A stretch of 64,000 bases of DNA from Lophius americanus (lineage: Eukaryota; Chordata; Actinopteri; Lophiiformes; Lophiidae): assembly GCA_037951165.1 (NCBI GenBank), contig JBBDHG010000011.1:452501-516500 (forward strand), written 5' to 3'. Below the pieces are notes generated by a model. It was not told the DNA's origin, ran no database searches, and saw only the letters and a list, made by a program, of their open reading frames with translations. Positions 1 through 13,230 of the stretch are shown one piece after another; positions within the stretch are counted from its first letter, which is position 1; each line of letters starts with the position of its first letter. The position numbers were made by a program, and so were the translations under genes.

Positions 1-410
1 AATATAACATAATAAAATATAACAATGTAATTTAATATAGCAGATGTGATATAATATGATTTAATATAATATAACATGATACAATATAACAATGTAATAT
101 AATATAACATAAGAAAATATAATATAGTTTAATATAATATAATATAATGTAATATAATAATACAGTGCAATATAGTGAATTCCATCCCTAGCCACGTCTT
201 AATATATTATATTATATTATGATATATTATATTATATTTTATTGTTTCATATTTTATTATAATACATTATTATATATTATATTTGAATATAATACATTTT
301 ATATAAAATATAATATACATTATACAACATTATATAAATATACATACATAGATAGATGTAAAAAAAAATCATACAAATAAATAAAATATATATATCCTCA
401 CCTTTATTTA
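1..410. repeat. AT-rich low-complexity DNA (TAATA-type)
   Basis: Irregular repeats of AATATAATATAAC and related words, nearly free of G and C, with one short unique island (GTGAATTCCATCCCTAGCC near 174-192). It looks like a decayed AT satellite or microsatellite. It continues past the left edge of the window. Confidence 0.8.
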
Positions 411-1794
411 TTTAATTTAATTTAATTTCATTCCTTTGTTATCACTTCAAATTTCATTTCTCATTATGATGCCAAACTGAAACACAGCAGAACTATAACT
501 ATTATAGTATTTTGCCTAGCAACTAACATAAACTTTAAAAAAAATGTGACCTTGAATCAAAGGATGCCTTCAAATGTCCAAAATCTCAAAAGATATTCAC
601 TTAACAAACACAGAAAACAAAGAACAGCAGGAAGTATAACTGAAGAATCTGGAAAAATCTTCTCTTTCTTTTTTCCTTCCCATCAATGTCTTCAACTAAT
701 AAAGAAATAAAGAGAAACATTATAGTTGCAGCTTAATTTTTGCATCTTCCAAGTATCACACACTTTATTTCCTGTTCTTTAACTCCTTCACATGACGCCT
801 GCTTCCTCCCTCGGATCATTTCCTGCTGCAGTCAAATAAAGATTCACAGCCGCAAGGAATGATAATTATAAAAATGTTTTTTTTTTAAAAAACCTCGTTA
901 ACTGAAGGAGAAATCAGAGACTGTCATGGAGAAAACTATTAATGGGGAGCCTTCAGGCGTCGCAGAGGTCAGTCTTGTCACTCTGCAGCAGAGTCTCTGG
1001 ACGCCGCTGCCTCATGCCGTGTTGTTGAATTATAAAGAGATATAACTTTGCTCCTGGTCTTATTGATTGGCAGAGCGAGGAAGGAGGAGAGAGAGAGAGA
1101 GAGAGAGAGAGACATCGAAAGAGAGAGAGAGAGAGATGCTCATCTTTTCTTGCTCACTCCCTCCCTCCCTGATGGTCAATGTAATTCAGCTCACACTGAA
1201 TGACGGGGCAGGGAGGCGGGGCTACGTCAGTACACTCCTAATCCTTCTAGGCGGCCAGGTGGAAAAGAAATCTCACTGAAGGCTCAGCTCCTCATCCGGT
1301 CCGCTGACATTCTAATCCGGCGCCGCCATATTCAGAATCCATTCCAGTTTATTGCAGTCCAGAGATGATTGAGAAGGTGATCTTCTAAGCTGGTGACAGA
1401 GGAAACAAGAAAATCAATGCTGTACAAAAGGAAATGACGAGAGGTGATGATCGGGAGCTGGAGTTTTTTCCTTTAGTTGATAATATGTGTGTGTGCCATA
1501 TTTATATTTATTCTCTCCTTCGCTGTTACTACGAGGGCGAAGAAAGTTTTATTTGATCTTATCCTATTTTGTGTGATCAAGCGTGAAACTGTCATACAAT
1601 GTCTGATTCAGCTCCGAGAATAGTTGCGATTTAAAACACCTATTTACAACCTTCCACTTGTTTTAAGAAAACTGATATCAAGAATACTTTATCCCTTTAA
1701 TGTCCTGCTCAACGGTTTGCTTGAGCACATTTTGAGCCTCTCTTTCTTATTGATGTGTGACTGAAACTGTTTATGATATGACCCAGTGGAAGCA
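411..1794. other. no gene seen; (GA)n at 1083-1136
   Basis: AT-rich unique sequence with no supported coding region. The only clear structure is an interrupted (GA)n microsatellite at 1083-1136, which also creates the Arg/Glu-rich open frame there. Confidence 0.6.
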
Positions 1795-1865
1795 TGTTTA
1801 TGCTAAAGAGCAAGGGGGCCAAGGATGGAGCCCTGGGGGACACCACAGTTCAGAGGGGCCACTGA
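1795..1865 (-). pseudogene. LINE reverse-transcriptase fragment
   Basis: Translated on the minus strand, 1844 down to 1806 reads GVPQGSILGPLAL and then a stop. GVPQGS.LGPLLF is a hallmark segment of reverse transcriptase in L2/CR1/Rex-type non-LTR elements, where it lies just before the YADD block. Only this short piece survives and the frame closes at once. Dead retrotransposon relic; the clade is not assigned. Confidence 0.7.
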
Positions 1866-1910
1866 GGAGCAGGCGTCGACCATGGATATAGAGAAGGTGC
1901 TATTTAATTA

Positions 1911-3879
1911 GAAGTTTTTTTCTAATTTTCAAATGAAGTCAGTCACCTGAGGATTACTTCCTGTTGCCAGCAGGTGGCACTATGACCCATGACCCCTGAC
2001 CAGTGTCCCGATTTTGAGCAAGTGTTGCCTCTCAAACAGCAACTTCCTGTTCGCCATAATTTGCGAACGGAAACACGGTTGACCCAATTCTCAACTTGTC
2101 GCAACTTATTTTTCTAAATTTGGAGTCTGTGGAGTTTTTTTATTTTTATTCGGCATTATTCAGGGCAGCACCTTCATCCAACTTCAAACGTTTGGGTGAC
2201 TTTAGACGGTAGCGTTGAATTTTGTTTTTAATAGCGAGACAATATTTGCCACCCTATGCCATAAAATAATAAAATAATATAATAATAATTATAACGGGAC
2301 TTTTTATCTGATGATTCTGGATCGGTATTTCAAATAATTGGAATTTAAAGGTTTTCTATAACTGCTGGATCTTCATCAGCAAATAATCAAATGATTAGTC
2401 TAACTACTGATAAGTTGTGCGTCACATCAGACGCGCGGCGGCGCCTTATGTTGCTGGGAGATTAGAATTTAAATACAAGGTTGTCTCTGAATGGACAATG
2501 AGAACGCCTCATCAAAAAAGAGTGGAATCATGACTTTGTTCAATATCAAGCGGCTGATTGTCGGGGCTTCAGCCTTGAACATGTATATTTATCGCCCAAG
2601 GTCACATCCAGCCTTACTTCATCGTAAATACAGTCACCATACGAACCCAGACAATCGGAGCGTTTTTCACTTCCCCTTATTTGCATGTCTTTGCAAAATG
2701 CAATCACTGAATTTGCATTGAAAGACCCTAAAAAGGCATCAGGACCCAAAACGGACCTTCCAGAAAAGTATTCGCTCATCGCCACGGAGATCGGTTTCTG
2801 TTCGAAGCAGGAGTGACGCCAAAGTGTGTGAACCAAAATGTTAAATATAAATAATAAATGTCCGATTAAAATGTGTTATATGATATTTAGTCAGTGCTAA
2901 ACATTTTAACTAACTAACATCATGTTTTTTTAAAGTTAAAATTAAGATTTATATCTAATCTTTCAATTTAATGCAGCGTTTATGTTTGGAATGTAATATT
3001 TGGATGTATTTTAACATTTAAGTTAAACATTTAGATTTAAATGTAATATTTATATCAGAATTTAGGCATTTAAGATTTAGAAAATATGTTTACATTTGAC
3101 ATTTAGATTTAATGTTCAAGTTCATCAGAGAACATTTGGATTCTGATGTTTATATCCTATTTAAAATTCAGTTCTAACATTTAATATTTAGGTTTAAAAT
3201 TTAAGATTGAAATTCAGATTCGATGGGAAAAAAACCGTAGTGTTTTACAACGTAATGTTTTAAAACGTCAAGTCGCATGGATGAAAAATATGAATATATG
3301 ACTCCAAATCCAATAAATCCCACTGAAATAATAAAAATCTAGTAATCCGAAGAAGATTGAACGGCGCTGAATCGGACGGGTGTCAGACTTCGATGCTTCA
3401 AAGTCGATCGAGTCTTTATTGGAACTTCTAGTCAATAAACAGGGAGTTTAAGAGGTTTTTTTTAGGGTATCGTATTTTATAGTTCAGGTTTTATTGAAAT
3501 GAAATATACAAACAAAACATGCAGTCCACAACATTTTGAAGCCATTACGTTCAAAACTCTTCTGATTTATAACATTTTATTCATGATAAACTTTCATATT
3601 AAACATTGTGGTTCATTATTTGACTTAAAAACATAAATGAAAGCCTGTTTTTTCTCTGAAAAGGTCTGTTTTAGTGAAACACTATTTAAAAAAAGGAATA
3701 ATTGGGGAGTAAATTCCCCAAAACCTTCGTATTTGTGTCTGACCCTTCCCTGAGGAACCCCTCTGAGAACTGGAGCGCTGGGAGGAGCTTCATCCCCAAA
3801 TGTTTTCAGCCATAATTGTTCAACCGTTGCTCCGAATCTAGTGCGTTGAAATCTATCTGTCACAAATCCTGTTTTCCTC
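1911..3879. other. no gene seen
   Basis: AT-rich unique DNA. 2860-3230 is a run of loosely repeated words such as AACATTTAAGATTTAGA, which looks like degenerate low-complexity sequence. The short open frames here resemble no known protein. Confidence 0.55.
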
Positions 3880-4120
3880 TAGTAGTTCATATTTTACTCA
3901 CTAGGGCGAGTTTTTTTTCTGTGAAAAATGCTCTTTTCTGTACATAACTCAAAAACTCCTGCATGGATCATATTCAGATTTTATACCCGCGTAGACTTTA
4001 GTGCGAGAAAGAACTGGATTGATTTCGGTAAAGATCAGTTGTATAATTCTTTCAATAGGGAGAGGGTGATTGAAAAAAGTTTTTGGAGCATATATTGTCA
4101 TTAGTGAGAATTTATTGTTC
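3880..4120 (-). repeat. unnamed dispersed repeat, copy 1 (reverse)
   Basis: Contains, in reverse orientation, the family's core: a TACTCACTAGGG module, then CTCAAAAACT, CATGGATCAT, TTTTATACCC, GAAAGAACTGGATTGATTT and a TCAGTTGTATAATTCT stretch. The same words recur in the copies at 8.3, 10.6, 38.4, 45.2, 56.1 and 62.7 kb. I do not recognise the family. Confidence 0.75.
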
Positions 4121-6033
4121 TTCAAAACTCTGACGTATGGATCAGATACCTGCAGTGCAGGGGAGATCCACCAGGGGGCAGAAGGCTCGCACCAGAAGAC
4201 CTTCAGTTCATGCAGCCAAGTTGAAAGTATGAATTTCTTTTCATGACTTTTTTTTGGACAATTTTCAGAAAGTTAGGGGTAAGAAAAAACTCCAAATTGT
4301 TACAGATACTTTATGATATTTCATGTGAAATAAATTAAAACGTACTCATTTCTAATAATAAATAATAAATCCTGATGGCCAGCTGTACCTTATTTGTCCA
4401 ACAAATCTTTAAGTACATGTAGAAATATTTATGAAACTATTTCAAGGATAAACTGGTAAAAACTGACTTCCTTTTCGTCTTTCCTGAAAGTCATCATGCA
4501 TTTTACCCAGACTGCTCTCTGAATTTCAACGGTCACGGTCACCTGTAATCACGCCAACACCCGACAGAGGTCAAAGGGTCATCCTGTGGACTGAAGATGG
4601 AGGCTGCTATGTGTGTGTGTGTGTGTGTGTGTGGAGCTGCTAGATGGGGGTAATGGTGTGGATAAATGGGTACTGATGCTTTTCCCAACTCAGCCGCTCG
4701 CTCGCAGCCAAACGGGTCCCCGGGCAGAACCACGGCCCGAATCCAAAGAAAGAGAGCGAGAAATAAAGAGTGAGCAGAAGTAAACACCCCCACACCTTTT
4801 ATCTCTCTCTGTCACTTTCACGCCTCTTTTTTTCAGTGAGAATGAAAGGTAAAACCTTTTGATGGAGGGATATTTAGTCCCCCCCCCCCCCCCACCTCGT
4901 TGGTCGTCCTCTTTCACTTTGTTCATTATCAATTTGTGGCCGGGCGGCAAGAAAAACCATCCAAATGGAAAACCAAAAGCGGCCCTTTGATCTCCCTGAT
5001 GAAAAATGTCTTTGATCATTCTGGATTTGATGCTCGCATACATTTGGACCGTTGAAATTTTCCATTAGCGAGCTAAATGTCACGTCCTTTTCATGTGGAA
5101 GTTAACACCACATATTTAAAAATGCCTGCGCTTTTCTTCAGACCGCTGGTTCGATTGATCCGATCTGTAAAAGGAGGTTGACTCGGATACGACTGGAACA
5201 ACACCAGCCTCACTGAGCGAGAGGCCGACGTCGCCTGATCCCGGCCCCACCTGTGGTTTTTCCACACCGTCCCTGCTGCAGGACTCTTCCAGAGACTTTT
5301 AAGATCCTTTGAATGTGAGTCTCTGAGCAGAGGATGAGGCTGGAGCGATGGGGAGGATGCTGCAGCATCTCTCAAAAACAGATAGTGATGATGTCATCGC
5401 TGTCGCTGAGAGAGAGTTAAAGTACTAACACTACTCAGTAGAAGTACTCCATTACATTAAGGTTTGATAATTAAACATGCAGCAGTAATGGTATTTTATT
5501 CAGTCAGTTTTCCACTTCTGCTAAAAGTTGAGAAGTATAAACATTCTTTACTCAAGTACAATAAACTATGATATTTGTTCATAGTATAAATGCAAAGAGT
5601 TTTAATAAAAAAAAATTTTTTTTTAAAGTTCAAAATGACAAGGATATAAGTAAAAAAGCAATAATATAAAAGTTTAAAAAGTATAAAGGCATAAAAGCAA
5701 CAAGTCCTGATGGAAAAAAATTATATAAAAATCGCTAAAAAAGTATAAAGGTATAAAAGAAATATGTGTAAAAGTACAAAGCAATGGTATAAAAGTTTAA
5801 AAACTGTAAAAGTAAAAAGTTGTCGAGTAAAAAGAATATGGTGCAACTATAAAAGTTACAAGTGTACAAAGAAGTAAAAAAAAAAATAGGTGTAAAGTAA
5901 AATTAGTAAAAGAAAAGGAGTATAAAAGTAATTTAAAAAAAGTATGAATGTAAAAGATACTAGTACAAAAGTTAATAACATATATAAAAGTAAGAGGATA
6001 TGCGTTAAAAAAGAAAAAAGTAGTTGTATAAAA
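4121..6033. other. no gene seen; (GT)n and C15 tracts
   Basis: Holds (GT)n at 4609-4633 and a run of 15 C at 4879-4893. From 5580 the sequence degrades into AT-rich GTATAAAAG-type words that lead into the 42-bp array. No supported coding region. Confidence 0.55.
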
Positions 6034-6333
6034 GTAAAGCGTAGCAGTATAAAAGTTAAAATAATAGATAATAAGGTAAAGCGTAGCAGTATAAAAGTTA
6101 AAATAATAGATAATAAGGTAAAGAGTGGCAGTATAAAGTTAAAATAATAGATAATAAGGTAAAGAGTGGCAGTATAAAAGTTAAAATAATAGATAATAAG
6201 GTAAAGCGTAGCAGTATAAAAGTTAAAATAATAGATAATAAGGTAAAGCGTAGCAGTATAAAAGTTAAAATAATAGATAATAAGGTAAAGCGTAGCAGTA
6301 TAAAAGTTAAAATAATAGATAATAAGGTAAAGC
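6034..6333. repeat. 42-bp minisatellite, about 7 copies
   Basis: The unit begins GTAAAGCGTAGCAGTATAAA and ends TAGATAATAAG. Starts such as 6034 and 6076 are exactly 42 bp apart. Copies differ by single substitutions (GCGTAGC versus GAGTGGC), and one copy has a small deletion. As 42 is a multiple of 3, the minus strand stays open and gives a 14-residue repeat (ATLYLIIYYFNFYT). I regard this as a by-product of the repeat, not a gene. Confidence 0.9.
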
Positions 6334-6516
6334 GCAGCGTTGAAGTGAAAGGAGGGGAATCTGGTCCAAACCTCTGACTGGTTCTGTTTGTTCTCGAACA
6401 TATTTATATTTTTATTTGAGTAAAATGAGAGTTTTGTAATTCTGGGAAGTAAAAAATAAGATACTTTCATTCAAATGTAGGGAATAAAAGTAAAAACTTG
6501 TAAGTAAGTACTAATA

Positions 6517-6543
6517 CCACACACACACACACACACGCACACC
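6517..6543. repeat. (CA)n microsatellite
   Basis: Uninterrupted CA dinucleotides except for one CG near the end. Confidence 0.95.
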
Positions 6544-6550
6544 GTACTAA

Positions 6551-8246
6551 TTCGACAACATGTGCAACCTGGAAAAACCCACAACACAACAACACATTAA
6601 GAAAAACGACCTGCAGAAACGAAAAGAACAACGGCAGTGTTCCAGAAGGGCACCTAAAAGTGATGGCAGGGATTTAATGAATAAAGCAGAGATAATGCAC
6701 ATAAACCTTTTCATATTTTGATTAACAAAATATCAAATCAACATTCTGACAACTTAATAATGACCCTGACACGCACAGAACCCAAAGCTCCAGTAGACAA
6801 GCTGGATTCTACTTGCTGAAGAAAACTCTTAACCACCATCCAGCATACTCCAAGTCGCCATGGCAACGGTTTACCCCTGTCTGCCACTGTAGAGCTGCCC
6901 GTCGCGTGGTACTAACATTAAACGCACATATGCCCTGTATCTATATCTATGTGTTAATACTGTATATATCTTTATTCCTTTTGAAATGAGGAAGTGCTTC
7001 ATCACTGATTACCTTTCCTCAGACAAAAAGAGCCTTTCACGTAAAGAAATAGTCCCTCTGATATTTACTCCTGGAGGCTGACGGCTTCAGTAGTGGAGCG
7101 TCGATGGTATTCTTTGATGATATAAAGAGCCTGGAGCAGGAAAAAAACCCCAAACAATTCTACAGACACACAAAAGGAAGTGGAGGAAAGTAGGACAGCA
7201 AGTGTGTTTACATTCTCCACAGTGACCCAATTACTTACGAAACAGGCGGTCGAGTTCAGCCTGCCTGCGATCGGGTCTCCCCTCTGACCCCGGCTGTATC
7301 TGAGAGAATCCTCGGTGAAAGGAGGTTTGATGAACGAGGCTACTGCAGAATGACCAACCCTCTTAGGTGCATGTGAACGCACCGCCGTGTTGATCAGAAT
7401 CGAGGCAGCAACAATAGACATCGTGCTCCTCGGGCCGCTGCGAGCGGGCGGACCCACATCCGTGAGGCGAGTTTGATTCTCAAGGCTTTTTTTTCCACAT
7501 GCGGACAGGTTGATGCATTTTAGGGCAGACAAACCTGGACTGGTGCATTTAAATAATTCAGTGTATTTCATTTTGATTTATCAATTTGCAGCTATTTAGG
7601 AAAAAAAATCCCTTCCCTCCTTCGCCATCAACACACACGGAAATCACTGATGTGTGGAAAAGTGTGGAATCTTCTACAGGTCTGAACATTTACTGATCCA
7701 AACTGGTAATCTGTTCAAGCATTAAAGACGCAACTAAACTACATTGACCCGTGGATCGGTACAAATGAGTTTATGACCCGTCTCCAAAGTTGCAAAACGC
7801 TTGAATGTTCATTATTTCAGTCTTCACTTCCAACAACAGTTGTTGTCTTGACCTTTGACCTTTTCTGAGAATAAGATCAATGTGTAGAATTTTTTCTTCT
7901 TCTTCTTCTTGTTCTTGCGGCTATTCCATTTAAGGTTCTTTTCAACCGATCAAGAAGAACCTGGATCTTTGGTCTTCCTCTTTTCCCCCCGCCCCCCTCC
8001 CCTGTAGTCTGGACAGTGGTGGTGGTGAGCGATGACTCTGCTGACACTGTTGAATGATGAACTTGATGGATCTGCGAGGACAGTGTGGCGATGGGGAGGT
8101 GGTGGGGGCACATACCAGCAGCAGGAAGGAACTAGATGGACAGAAAGAGAATCATATTTAAAAAGACAGTAAGAAACTGACACTTGGCTGGATCTTGTCA
8201 CAGCAGTCCACATCTCTGCCTCGTCTTCTCTCCTGGAACTCTTTAC
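6551..8246. other. no gene seen
   Basis: Unique DNA. The longest frame is 168 codons on the minus strand (7065-7571); it has no recognisable domain and no neighbouring exon signals, so I do not call it. A short (TTC)n tract lies near 7896-7914. Confidence 0.55.
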
Positions 8247-8330
8247 CCATCCGTCCATCCATCCATCCACCCATCCATCCACCTATCCATCCATCCATCC
8301 GTCCATCCATCCATCCATCCATCCATCCAT
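8247..8330. repeat. (ATCC)n microsatellite
   Basis: CCAT/CCGT tetranucleotide array directly before a copy of the unnamed dispersed repeat. Arrays of this type often grow from ATGG tails of fish SINE/LINE elements; whether that happened here is not visible. Confidence 0.92.
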
Positions 8331-8575
8331 TGGTCTAAATCGGACCAACAGTTGAGAGATTATGGCCCTAAAGGTTTTGGAGATAAAGCTCCCCTAGTAG
8401 CAGAACTATGCTAAGATCTTTCTCAGTACCACCAACTTCTGCCTCGGACGTTTGTGGTATTGGGAAATATATTGAGGTATATATGATTATAAAAATTGAA
8501 TATGTTCCATGAAACAGTTTTTGAGTTATGGCGTTAACGGGAAATATACGTAGCGGTGCCGATAACAATCCCATA
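8331..8575 (+). repeat. unnamed dispersed repeat, copy 2
   Basis: Forward orientation. Shares TAAATCGGACCAACAGTTGA, GATTATGGCCC, GATAAAGCTCCCCTAGTAG and CCATGAAACAGTTTTTGAG, then a GCGTTAACGGGAA segment, with the other copies. The middle (8410-8500) is replaced or strongly diverged. Confidence 0.7.
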
Positions 8576-10604
8576 AAATCCCCGACTTGACATTCCATAA
8601 ATAGTTATCCAGTATCAACTTTAGCTGGGGTTAAAGAAGAAATACTCTGGATTGGGGCGGGGCTTATCACGACAGAGAAAAGAAAAGTAATCACTGAAAT
8701 CTAAAGCTGAGGTGAAGCAGGAAACAGTGGCATTAGAACATTTGTATCTGACAAGGCTGAATCAGCACTGAAAGAAATGTTTGACATTGAAAAGTTCCAT
8801 TTGGTGTTTCAATTTCAGCCTTCGGAATTTCTCTTTTGTCACAGGGCTTTTTAAAATGTGTCTACATTCCTACAGAATGACTGGTTTTCAGATCAACTGT
8901 TTCAGTGGCTCCTTTAGCAACGCTTGATCATAGCTGCACATTATTGCATTTATTCCATATAAACCCCTGTGAAGTTTGAAGGCAGAAGGTAGTATGAGAG
9001 CTGAATACAGACCTGTGATAACTTTGATAACTCTTTGGAACAATCTCCTCATGTGAATGACACCAGAGGCATAGAGGAGCTGGAGAGTGTTCCTGTGGAG
9101 AGGGACATCTCCAACAAAAACATTTAGGCAATGGAGGGAACGACATAGACTTAAAAACATGGAGCAACGAGGACAAATGGGGAACAGGTGAAGAGTTGAG
9201 GCAGCTGGACACACCAAACAATCCAGGAGGAGTCACTTCTGTGGAGCCACGCCCACTCTTACTCCGACCCAATCCTGGGCAAGTGGAAGGAAATGGATGG
9301 ATGGCAATCAAAGTGTCATTAAATTGAGAAATTTCTGTACATGGTGCAATCTTTGGCATGACTGATCATACAAAGGGGTAAAATTATTTCACAAGAACAC
9401 TAATTATCGTAGGTCTGGTGACACTGAGAAGACGTCTTGGTCCATTAAAGTAGACCACAGCATCCAACACACTACCTACTGTAACAAGATCAAGAACGGG
9501 AAACACATTTTTTCTCATAAGACACCCATCCAGTTTCCATCCGGACTTTAATCTGACAAATATCTGTGTAAAGGTTCTGTTTAAACAATATCTAATATTA
9601 CAGATATCGTATAAGAGCTGACGTCTGTTTCGTAACCTGATGTCCAGATATTTGCTGACCTCACACATCCTGGCGATAAAATCAAGAGGAGCAAACCCTG
9701 AGAGTTTGGACACGATCATTTATGTTTGCCATCCTTGTCTTCTAATTGATCAAAGCCAGCTTGTTTCGCCGTGAGGCAGGAAGTATTGTTAATCCCGCCA
9801 TCGAGCCTTAACGCTTGTCACTCATCCTGATGAGTCGAAGAAGCATCTTCGGGCCTGAGGTGATGAGCAGGAGGAGCAGGAGGAGCAGGAGGAGCAGATG
9901 GTGACAACTGCATCATCTGCCGTACATGGAGACCTACATTTTTATATGTCCTATTTATTTGACATTTTACATCGTCCTATCGTGAATGTGGATGCTACGC
10001 TCTTGTCTTCCATGTTCGCCCACGCGGTAAACATCTCGAGGGACAAATAAAGAAACTGTATCGATTCATGCAGCTTCTAATAAGGTCTACTCCTAAACTA
10101 ATGATTAAATTAAACTGCATTTAATGACTTTCTTTTGAAGCCAGTCAATGGAAAAACTCTCGCTTTGCCACTTCCTTTTGTCTCCGCCAACATACTTTAC
10201 ATTTCTAATGAAACATTTCAGTCGTGTGAAATAAAGCGGCTCTTTCATTCGGGGATGAACTCGTACAAAAGGTCTTTTGATAAAACGCCGCCCTCGTACA
10301 GAATGACTGATTTTCAGATTTTTGTCTTTTCTAACCAGAAACAACGAGTTCACCTCTTTCACCTCCTCTCCTTTTCTGCTCCTCAGCGGCGCCACGATTC
10401 CAAACGTGTGTCTCGTCAGCAGCTGTGGGAAGATCTGCAAACGGCCCTTAATGGCCACTGCTGCCCCCTCATCATCACACGTGACCAATACAAATGGCGT
10501 TTCTGGAAAAATCCCGCCAGGGCCATCAGATTTTTTTCTTATTATTATTTTTGCTCGCTTTCTTCACTATCGGCGTCAGAAAAATACCCTGTTACTGTAA
10601 GAAT
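8576..10604. other. no gene seen; small repeats
   Basis: An ATGGATGG tail-like word near 9292-9303 follows CCAATCCTGGGCAAGTGG and may be the end of a decayed retroelement running on either side. (GGAGCA)n lies at 9864-9898. Open frames at 8888-9719 (minus) have no recognisable domain. Confidence 0.5.
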
Positions 10605-11310
10605 AAGCAAACTAGGCGTCTGCTGTCGTCCCCGACAGCGAAGGTTTATCCCCGTAAAGTCCCCCAATCCCCCGTATTGTACAAGCAATCCACCTGATTG
10701 AATGAGGATTTTTTTCCACAGTTGTTTCTGTAAAAAAAATCCACCAGGTGAGTAAAAAGGAATATGAACTATTAGTGTAAGATATGAGATAAACGAGATG
10801 GATCTCCTCCAGTGGGTAAATATGCACCGCGTTTGGACTAAATTGGTCTGATGGTCGGACTTATGTCCGAAAAACTGTGATTTTCATAAACGTCCTTTCC
10901 CCATTGAGTAAAATATGAACTATTAAAGTAAAACACAACATATTAAGAAAACCTTTAGAAATAAGGCTCCCCCTCAGTGGTGGAAATAAAAAACACATCT
11001 TTCCCAAAATCAATCCAGTTCTTCCTCACTCTAGTGTCTATGTGTATATAAAATGTGAGTTCTACCCGGAAAACAATGTTTTTCGTGAGATGCTACTGAA
11101 TGATTGTCTTAAAACATTTGGACATAAATCTCCCTCTGGTGCCAGAAATATATAACCGACCTTTCCCAAAAGCAATCCAGTTCTTTCCAGCACTTTTCTA
11201 CCTGGGTATAAAATGTGAAACTGGTTCATAAAATTGCTTTTGGGTTATCGCACTAACATGAAGGATCTGCGGCGGACGCAGACTTTTCGGGAGTATAATC
11301 GATAACTGGT
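10605..11310 (+). repeat. unnamed dispersed repeat, copy 3 (longest)
   Basis: The most complete copy. It opens with a small hairpin around CTGTCGTCCCCGACAG, then CAATCCCCC and TTGTACAAGCAATC, a GAGTAAAA...TATGAACTATTAG module, TTTGGACTAAATTGG, and then two successive AATCCAGTTCTT modules near 11010 and 11175. It ends with GGATCTGCGGCGG and CTTTTCGGGAGTAT. The internal doubling suggests tandem growth inside the element. Confidence 0.8.
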
Positions 11311-12859
11311 CACAGCAGCTTTGTAAGAAATGTTGCAGGGTCTCTGAATCCATTCTCAGGACATTCTGCTATCACAGATACTTCCGCGCTCCTTACTTCA
11401 CGTTGATATAATGTTTGAGAAGTCATTCAGGAGATTTAATGAATTCACACCACTTTCTGTCCCCACTTGGCCCAGAGATCCCAGATTTGATGATCCTGTT
11501 AGGCTGCAGTCACGTTCTGCCCTCATCTCCATCCATGCCTGGGCCTCCGGTTTTTCCTACATGCACATTTATTGCAACTTTCCTGTATGGTTTGAATTGA
11601 TTAATATAAATCAATCAATCACACAATCACATTTTATTTACAGAGCACCTTCCAACTATTTGACATTCCAGGTTCTTGACAAGTGATTCATGGAACCAGA
11701 GAAGAATAAAAGGATGTAGCGCCTAAAAACAACCGCAATAAAAGACGGGAAATCAAAAAAATGTGGAAAATAAGCAAATAAAAATTTGTAGTAGTCATTA
11801 GTGGAAAAATATTGTGTTAATAAGTATAAATACCAAAACTATAAAACTACAAAAGACTATTTTAAAGCCCTTCCTCCATCAAATGTAACCGCTTACCCTC
11901 AAATTCATTTATACATATAGTGCCAATTCTCAACTAAAGGTTGTTTTTACCTTAAGAAATGAAATTCCAAAGGCGATCATCATCACCATGTGGTTTGTGC
12001 AAAATAACTTTGCATCTCAAAGGAACTCTTCATTCATTCATTCATTCAAGATGGCTACTCCGCGTTCAGCAGCTCGATGGTGGAGGGAATGAATCGACTC
12101 GGTGTGGCGGTTTGTGTTTCTCCGAGGCGGCGGGTAGCGCCATCCTGAAGGCCTCGGTGTAAACTCCCTTTTAACCGTTAAACCAAGAGATGGATGAAGA
12201 TGAGAACGGTACACAGAACACAGGATGGATCTGCACCCACCGAAGGAATCGATTTTTCCGCCGCGCATGGATTCTCCGTTGGCCCCGCTTAATAATTGAC
12301 TCCATGTTTACATCGAGCTTGAGACGATTGAATGATTAAGTTCAGTGTATCTTTCATGTCATTGCCTGTAAAGCGCGTTGAATTGCTCTTGCATCTGGAC
12401 GGTTATACAAATAAACTTACAAACCAACACGTTTAGGTGTTTTTAATGTTTGTAGTTCATTGAATTAAAGGCTTTTTAGTGCCTGGACTTTGTCGTTTCT
12501 CACACCACATTCGCTCCCTAACTCTTACTCGCGCCCTTTGTTGCTGTTTCCTTCCTTGAGCGTCTCTCCACTTATTTCTCCCGGTGCTCTTTTTCTTTTC
12601 GTAAATGAATGTTTTTTCGGCTTCTTCTTTTTCTGTGGTTTGTCTATTTGTCAGCGCGACTGTGGAAGAAATACCGGCACGATTATCACGATACTCGGCT
12701 GAAAAATGTTGCATTGACCGAGGCGACAATAGAGAAAATGTTTTGGAGCCAACTTCAAATGGAATACCGGACTAAAATGGAATGGCTTCCTAGTTTTTCT
12801 TAAGAAGTTTAAAAACTTTCACCGTTGAATTCTTCGACCAATTTAATTGTATTTCTTTG
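11311..12859. other. no gene seen; short SINE-tail-like piece
   Basis: 11600-11665 (AATCAATCAATCACACAATC followed by TTTTATTTACAGAGCACCTT) resembles the common fish repeat end in which a TCAA run precedes TTTATTTATATAGCGCCTTT. The open frames at 12457-12803 have no recognisable domain. Confidence 0.45.
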
Positions 12860-13165
12860 GTGACATTTATTAATTTAGTGTCTTACACACTCTAATACAA
12901 TATAATGTCAAATAAAACCCTTTTTCAAACAGATTAAAAGAAAAATCTGATTTATTGAATTATTTCATGAGGAAATTTTGTATATTTTGGAAATTAGACC
13001 ATTTTAATGAGACAAGCTCAACATTTTGATAAAGTATTTTTTTGGAAAACTATTTGAGCCTTATCAGTTTTTCAGTTTTTTTTTTGGGGTTGTATCAAAT
13101 TATATGAATCTGTTTAATACGTCCTTATATGATTTAATATACCAAAATAAATCTGCTAGAACTGC
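12860..13165 (+). repeat. dispersed AT-rich repeat, partner of 35.74 kb
   Basis: Shares ordered words with 35735-35965 in the same orientation: CACTCTAA, AAACAG...TTAAAA, an ATTTCATGA segment, TTGGAAATT, ATTTGAG.CTTAT, CTGTTTAA..CGTCCT and TTTAATATACCAAA. Diverged interspersed repeat of unknown family. Confidence 0.6.
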
Positions 13166-13230
13166 AAATTTTTTTTAGCTCCTTTCATTTCTCAATAGCC
13201 GATAGTCACTATAGTCACTTGGTGGACCCT

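Noticed and set aside
3594..3863. GVPQG-like residues on the minus strand, resembling reverse transcriptase
   Set aside because: The rest of the RT block (S.LGPLLF) is absent and the sequence flanks an unnamed non-coding repeat; coincidence.
7065..7571. 168-codon minus-strand frame
   Set aside because: No recognisable domain, biased or repeated sequence, or splice-consistent neighbour; within chance length for 64 kb.
9825..9860. CTGATGAG...GAAG stretch resembling a hammerhead ribozyme core
   Set aside because: No stem II between CTGATGAG and GAA, and stems I and III do not pair; not a ribozyme.
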